Both the position numbers and the translations under genes were made by a program. The notes under the pieces were generated by a model. The model saw only the letters and a list, made by a program, of their open reading frames with translations, was not told where the DNA came from and did no database searches. Shown piece after piece: positions 61,051-64,000 of a stretch of 64,000 nucleotides of DNA (within the stretch, counting starts at the first letter, position 1; each line of letters begins with the position of its first letter). The stretch is from Dolomedes plantarius (lineage: Eukaryota > Arthropoda > Arachnida > Araneae > Dolomedidae), in the NCBI GenBank assembly GCA_907164885.2, contig OU015501.1, positions 27,486,132 to 27,550,131 of the forward strand, given 5' to 3'.

Positions 61051-61829
61051 GATCAGGGAAAACAATTTTCTTTCTTTTGGGGAAAAAGAGGTTTTCATCC
61101 ACATAGCATCTTGTTAGACTGGGGATTTAGTCGCCCCATTTCTAAATATTCTGTCTGTCCAATTTCAATCATTGGCTGAATTTCCCGATAATGAGGAGAC
61201 ACGTAAGACATATAAGTTGAATGGTGTGATAGGTACCCAATGAACAACAGAAAACAACTTAGACTCCAGAAATTCTAAGACTAATAACAGATCATGAGAA
61301 TAAGCTTAACCCTCTAAGCGTTCGAGACCTCTTTTCAGCCTCTTTCTTTCAGCGAGAAAAAGTGTTTCTGAAGAATTATTCCATCCTCTAGTTTGGCATT
61401 CAAAATTGTACCAACTGAGGCACTTTTGCACACCAAATTAAAGCGAGAATAACCTGTCACAAACACGTTTGAAGTTGAAAGTAAGCGATGGAGAAATTAC
61501 GACTCAACCGCTGAGAGGTTTCAACCAGAAGATGTTAATATATGCGGCATATCTCAGTCAACAATTGCGTAGCCATGTTTAGGATGTTGAATCTTCTGAG
61601 AACAGACCAAACTGGATTGTTTTTCCCCTCGTGTAATAATAGCCACCGGCTCGTAAAGTATAAATTTGCAAGGTAGGGAATAAATATTTTATATCTGAAT
61701 ATATATTTTATTAGTCTTGGTATGGAAATTTTTAAACTCCAAGTTAAAGAAAAATCAGTAAAATTATGATGTTTGAAAAGCATAAGAGCTTAATATGTAA
61801 AAAAAAAATCTTTATTGATCAATACCATA

Positions 61830-62630
61830 GGGTAATTCACTCGAGAGTCCCCGAATATTCTGCAATAACGCTCGCTAGGATGAAGCAATTTGAATAACCA
61901 AAAAAATAGGTTACAAAACTTGATGTATTTGCAATCGATCGCATTACATGCAATGCTGAAAGTGATCTTCGTTTTCTGCCAGACACATTCCGAACCGGCG
62001 TTCCATGTTCCTGAACGTATTGGCAAGGATATCAGGGGGAATAGCAGCTATTTCACGGAGAATGTTTTCCTTCACATCTTTCACAGTGCGAGGCTTATCA
62101 TGACAGACTTTTCTCAAAGGATCCCCGAATATTGGTGGTATAAGATGAGACAACCGTGGTGACCAAAGCTCTTTTAAAATTACATTCTTGTCGAAGAAGC
62201 ACTCAATTTCCGCCATGTTTCTCCGATATGTGACCCATTGTTCCATCTTTCTGGAAGTAACCGTTGACTCACGATCCTCCAGTTGATTCACGAACTGTTA
62301 AAAAATTTCAAGTACACATCGGTGTTCACGGTGGTGTCGAAAAAATGGCACCTATGATGCGCAACATCTATGATGGGACATCGAGCACCACACACCAACT
62401 TTTGATCATGGAGCAGTTTCGGTGAGTGGCAAAGGGATTTTCAGCAGCGCATATACGGGTTTTTTGCGAGTTAACATAACCCGACAAATGGAACTACGCC
62501 TCATCCGAGAACCATGTGATGTGATGTGCCATTTACTGAGGAGAATGCTGTACGTTGTTTCGTTCATATTTCTTGATTCTAGCATGAGTTATTACAGAAT
62601 ACTTGGGGGTCTCTCTCTAGTGAATCACCC
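61830..62630 (-). mobile_element. IS630/mariner-type DDE element in the intron, antisense to the gene
   Basis: The ends GGGTAATTCACTCGAGAG and the complement of GGGTGATTCACTAGAGAG are flanked by TA (61828-61829, 62631-62632). The interior codes on the minus strand for part of a transposase. Lengths and gaps show the N-terminal half has been lost. Confidence 0.8.
61944..62330 (-). pseudogene. Transposase C-terminal relic (DDE_3-type)
   Basis: Minus-strand blocks, over two or three frames: FFDTTVNTDVYLKFFNS, FQKDGTMGHIS (a decayed FQQDGATCHT catalytic block), NMAEIECFFDKNVI, SPRLSHLIPP (decayed SPDLTP), DKPRTVKDVKENILREIAAI and MERRFGMCLAENEDHF. Order matches the C-terminal half of the same transposase class as 5523-6643, a different subfamily. 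Confidence 0.8.
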
Positions 62631-63904
62631 TATATTTTTATATTATGATTTGTAACGAGCAAACGCGAACAGTGAATTTCGGGCTTTGAAGATTAATCAG
62701 TTTTAACTTTAATTTAATTAACTCAAATGCAAGATTCTTTACCTGATTTTTAAATAAAATTTAAAATAGCTACCCCTAATTTATTTAAAATTCAAATTAA
62801 GTTTATGGCGTTCACTTCTTTTCTACATACTCTTACACACAATCTATTTTCATCTAAAATAACTAGATGTGGTCAGGAATCTAACTCGCACCAGTAGTTT
62901 GTTTGACAGGTATACAAACCATTTTATTGAAAAGCTATGTATGATTACTTCTCTGAAGGAATCTTCTCCACCGAAATCGCATTTTTTCGTTGTGAGAGGA
63001 AAAAGCGTTTTCATGTTGAATTTTATTCTTGGTTCTTGATTCCAATGGTATTCTGTTATGACAGAATACTATTGACTAGATACTGCAATTGAATTACCTT
63101 CATATGGAACTATCTTAGGGACCGATGTCATATCATCCTTACCGTAGTAATTCTTAATTTGGTCTCCGTCAGCTGAAAGTGTCTGCCTTGTTGAGGCGCC
63201 ATGTTAAGAGATAGTGTTGTTGTGGCTAGTCATCAAATTTAGCTACATGTTTCTCGGATGCTGTGGAGATTGGTTTCGCCCTTTTTTTAATACTTTGTTC
63301 CTCACTTAAAGGTTTGATTATTTTTGTGCACACCATTGTACATCTTTTGGCAACACCGTGTTTTCTGTATATTCTATATATTTTCTATTTAAAATATTTG
63401 ACGTCGTCCATTTAAAACTGTGGTACTTAATCACGGACAAAAAACATGCGCTTAGTAATTGCACAATTATTGTACAACCGTGAAAAATTCTGGAGTCTTG
63501 TCAGTTAAGTAATCTGGAGCTTTGTGTCCAGACCCACGAAGCTCGAAGAATAGTTCTTGATTATTGTGATGCAACTCTGCATGAATGTTGTGTATATATG
63601 TGCTAATAATTTGTCTCACACCACAATGTTACAGTAAAGTCTGTAAATGACCACTTTAATACTTTTTAAGAACAATTGTATCTTCTATACGATAATTTAT
63701 CTCGGTTACTTTCATGAACGCATGCCGAAAACCTTAGATCGCTTTGCCGTCAGGGATGTTGCACAAGGTGCACTGCGGTGAGATATATCTACTTTGCACC
63801 ACTTTATGTATTATGTGCATGTTTCTGTGTTTCTTTGACATGTCTGTGCCCTGCCATCGAAAATGAAAAAAATTTCATAAATAACCCTTGTTTTCTCTTT
63901 TTAG

Positions 63905-64000
63905 CCGTGGAAGCAAAATACCCTAGATTTCATGATGGATCATATTTAGCACTTCCCATTCTACGAGATGCTCACAAATCTATGCAGGTGACACTTGAGT
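63905..64000 (+). CDS. Laminin-G exon (start), continues past the window
   Basis: After the acceptor tttttag (63904) the exon completes the split codon (G+CC, Ala) and reads VEAKYPRFHDGSYLALPILR then DAHKSMQVTLE to the edge. The pattern P.F.GxSYL.....L......M...LE is the first strand pair of a laminin-G-like domain as found in pikachurin, agrin and perlecan. It directly follows the EGF module of 59969-60487 in frame. Confidence 0.8.

Larger units (their letters stand above)
60488..63904 (+). other. Phase-1 intron of the EGF/laminin-G gene
   Basis: 3417 bp from GTAAGA to ttttctctttttag. It contains a diverged two-copy duplication (60568-61050) and, on the opposite strand, a transposon relic at 61830-62630. 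The remainder (62640-63904) has no recognised feature. Confidence 0.75.

Overview
This window is AT-rich, intron-bearing nuclear DNA from an arthropod. The mix of transposon families (BED-type hAT, Tc1, mariner, long-TIR DDE elements, piggyBac, PIF/Harbinger, Helitron, tRNA-derived SINEs) looks like a spider or other arachnid to me. That is an inference from family resemblance and cannot be proved from the window. There are no bacterial-style operons, CRISPR arrays or rRNA genes.

The only host gene I can support is at the right end on the + strand. An exon at 59969-60487 encodes a polar linker and one six-cysteine EGF module. It is followed by a 3.4 kb phase-1 intron and an exon from 63905 to the window edge that starts a laminin-G domain. 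A third exon at 58889-59016 fits by splice sites and reading phase. The product is an extracellular EGF/laminin-G matrix protein of the pikachurin (EGFLAM), agrin or perlecan kind, and it continues past base 64000.

The rest is a densely nested transposon landscape; every copy I could test is broken or internally deleted. 1-8800: hAT transposase relic, SINE, internally deleted Tc1 copy, and a Helitron split by a 2.7 kb insertion that itself carries a long-TIR DDE transposon. 8100-22900: solo LTRs beside (TA)n runs, hAT derivatives, foldback elements and a tRNA-Asp-like SINE. 25000-31800: pogo-like element, a mariner split by a MITE that is itself split by another MITE, a nearly intact Tc1 element and a piggyBac derivative. 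32000-43300: long-TIR and TTAA-flanked MITEs, a PIF/Harbinger copy with subterminal palindromes, an LTR-like unit interrupted by a BED-hAT, and a second piggyBac copy carrying a 151-bp hAT MITE. 44800-55100: five copies of one TIR element family (here M1), most split by hAT, Helitron, LTR or TTAA insertions. 56022-57244: a second Tc1 copy, longer than the first, which shows what the first has lost.

Target-site duplications, empty-site comparisons between copies and nesting order make this a readable record of insertion history. I found no convincing new functional system. The most useful leads are the DDE element with about 42 residues between its last two catalytic positions, the nested insertions with reconstructable empty sites, several TTAA-flanked families, and the unannotated exon of the matrix gene.
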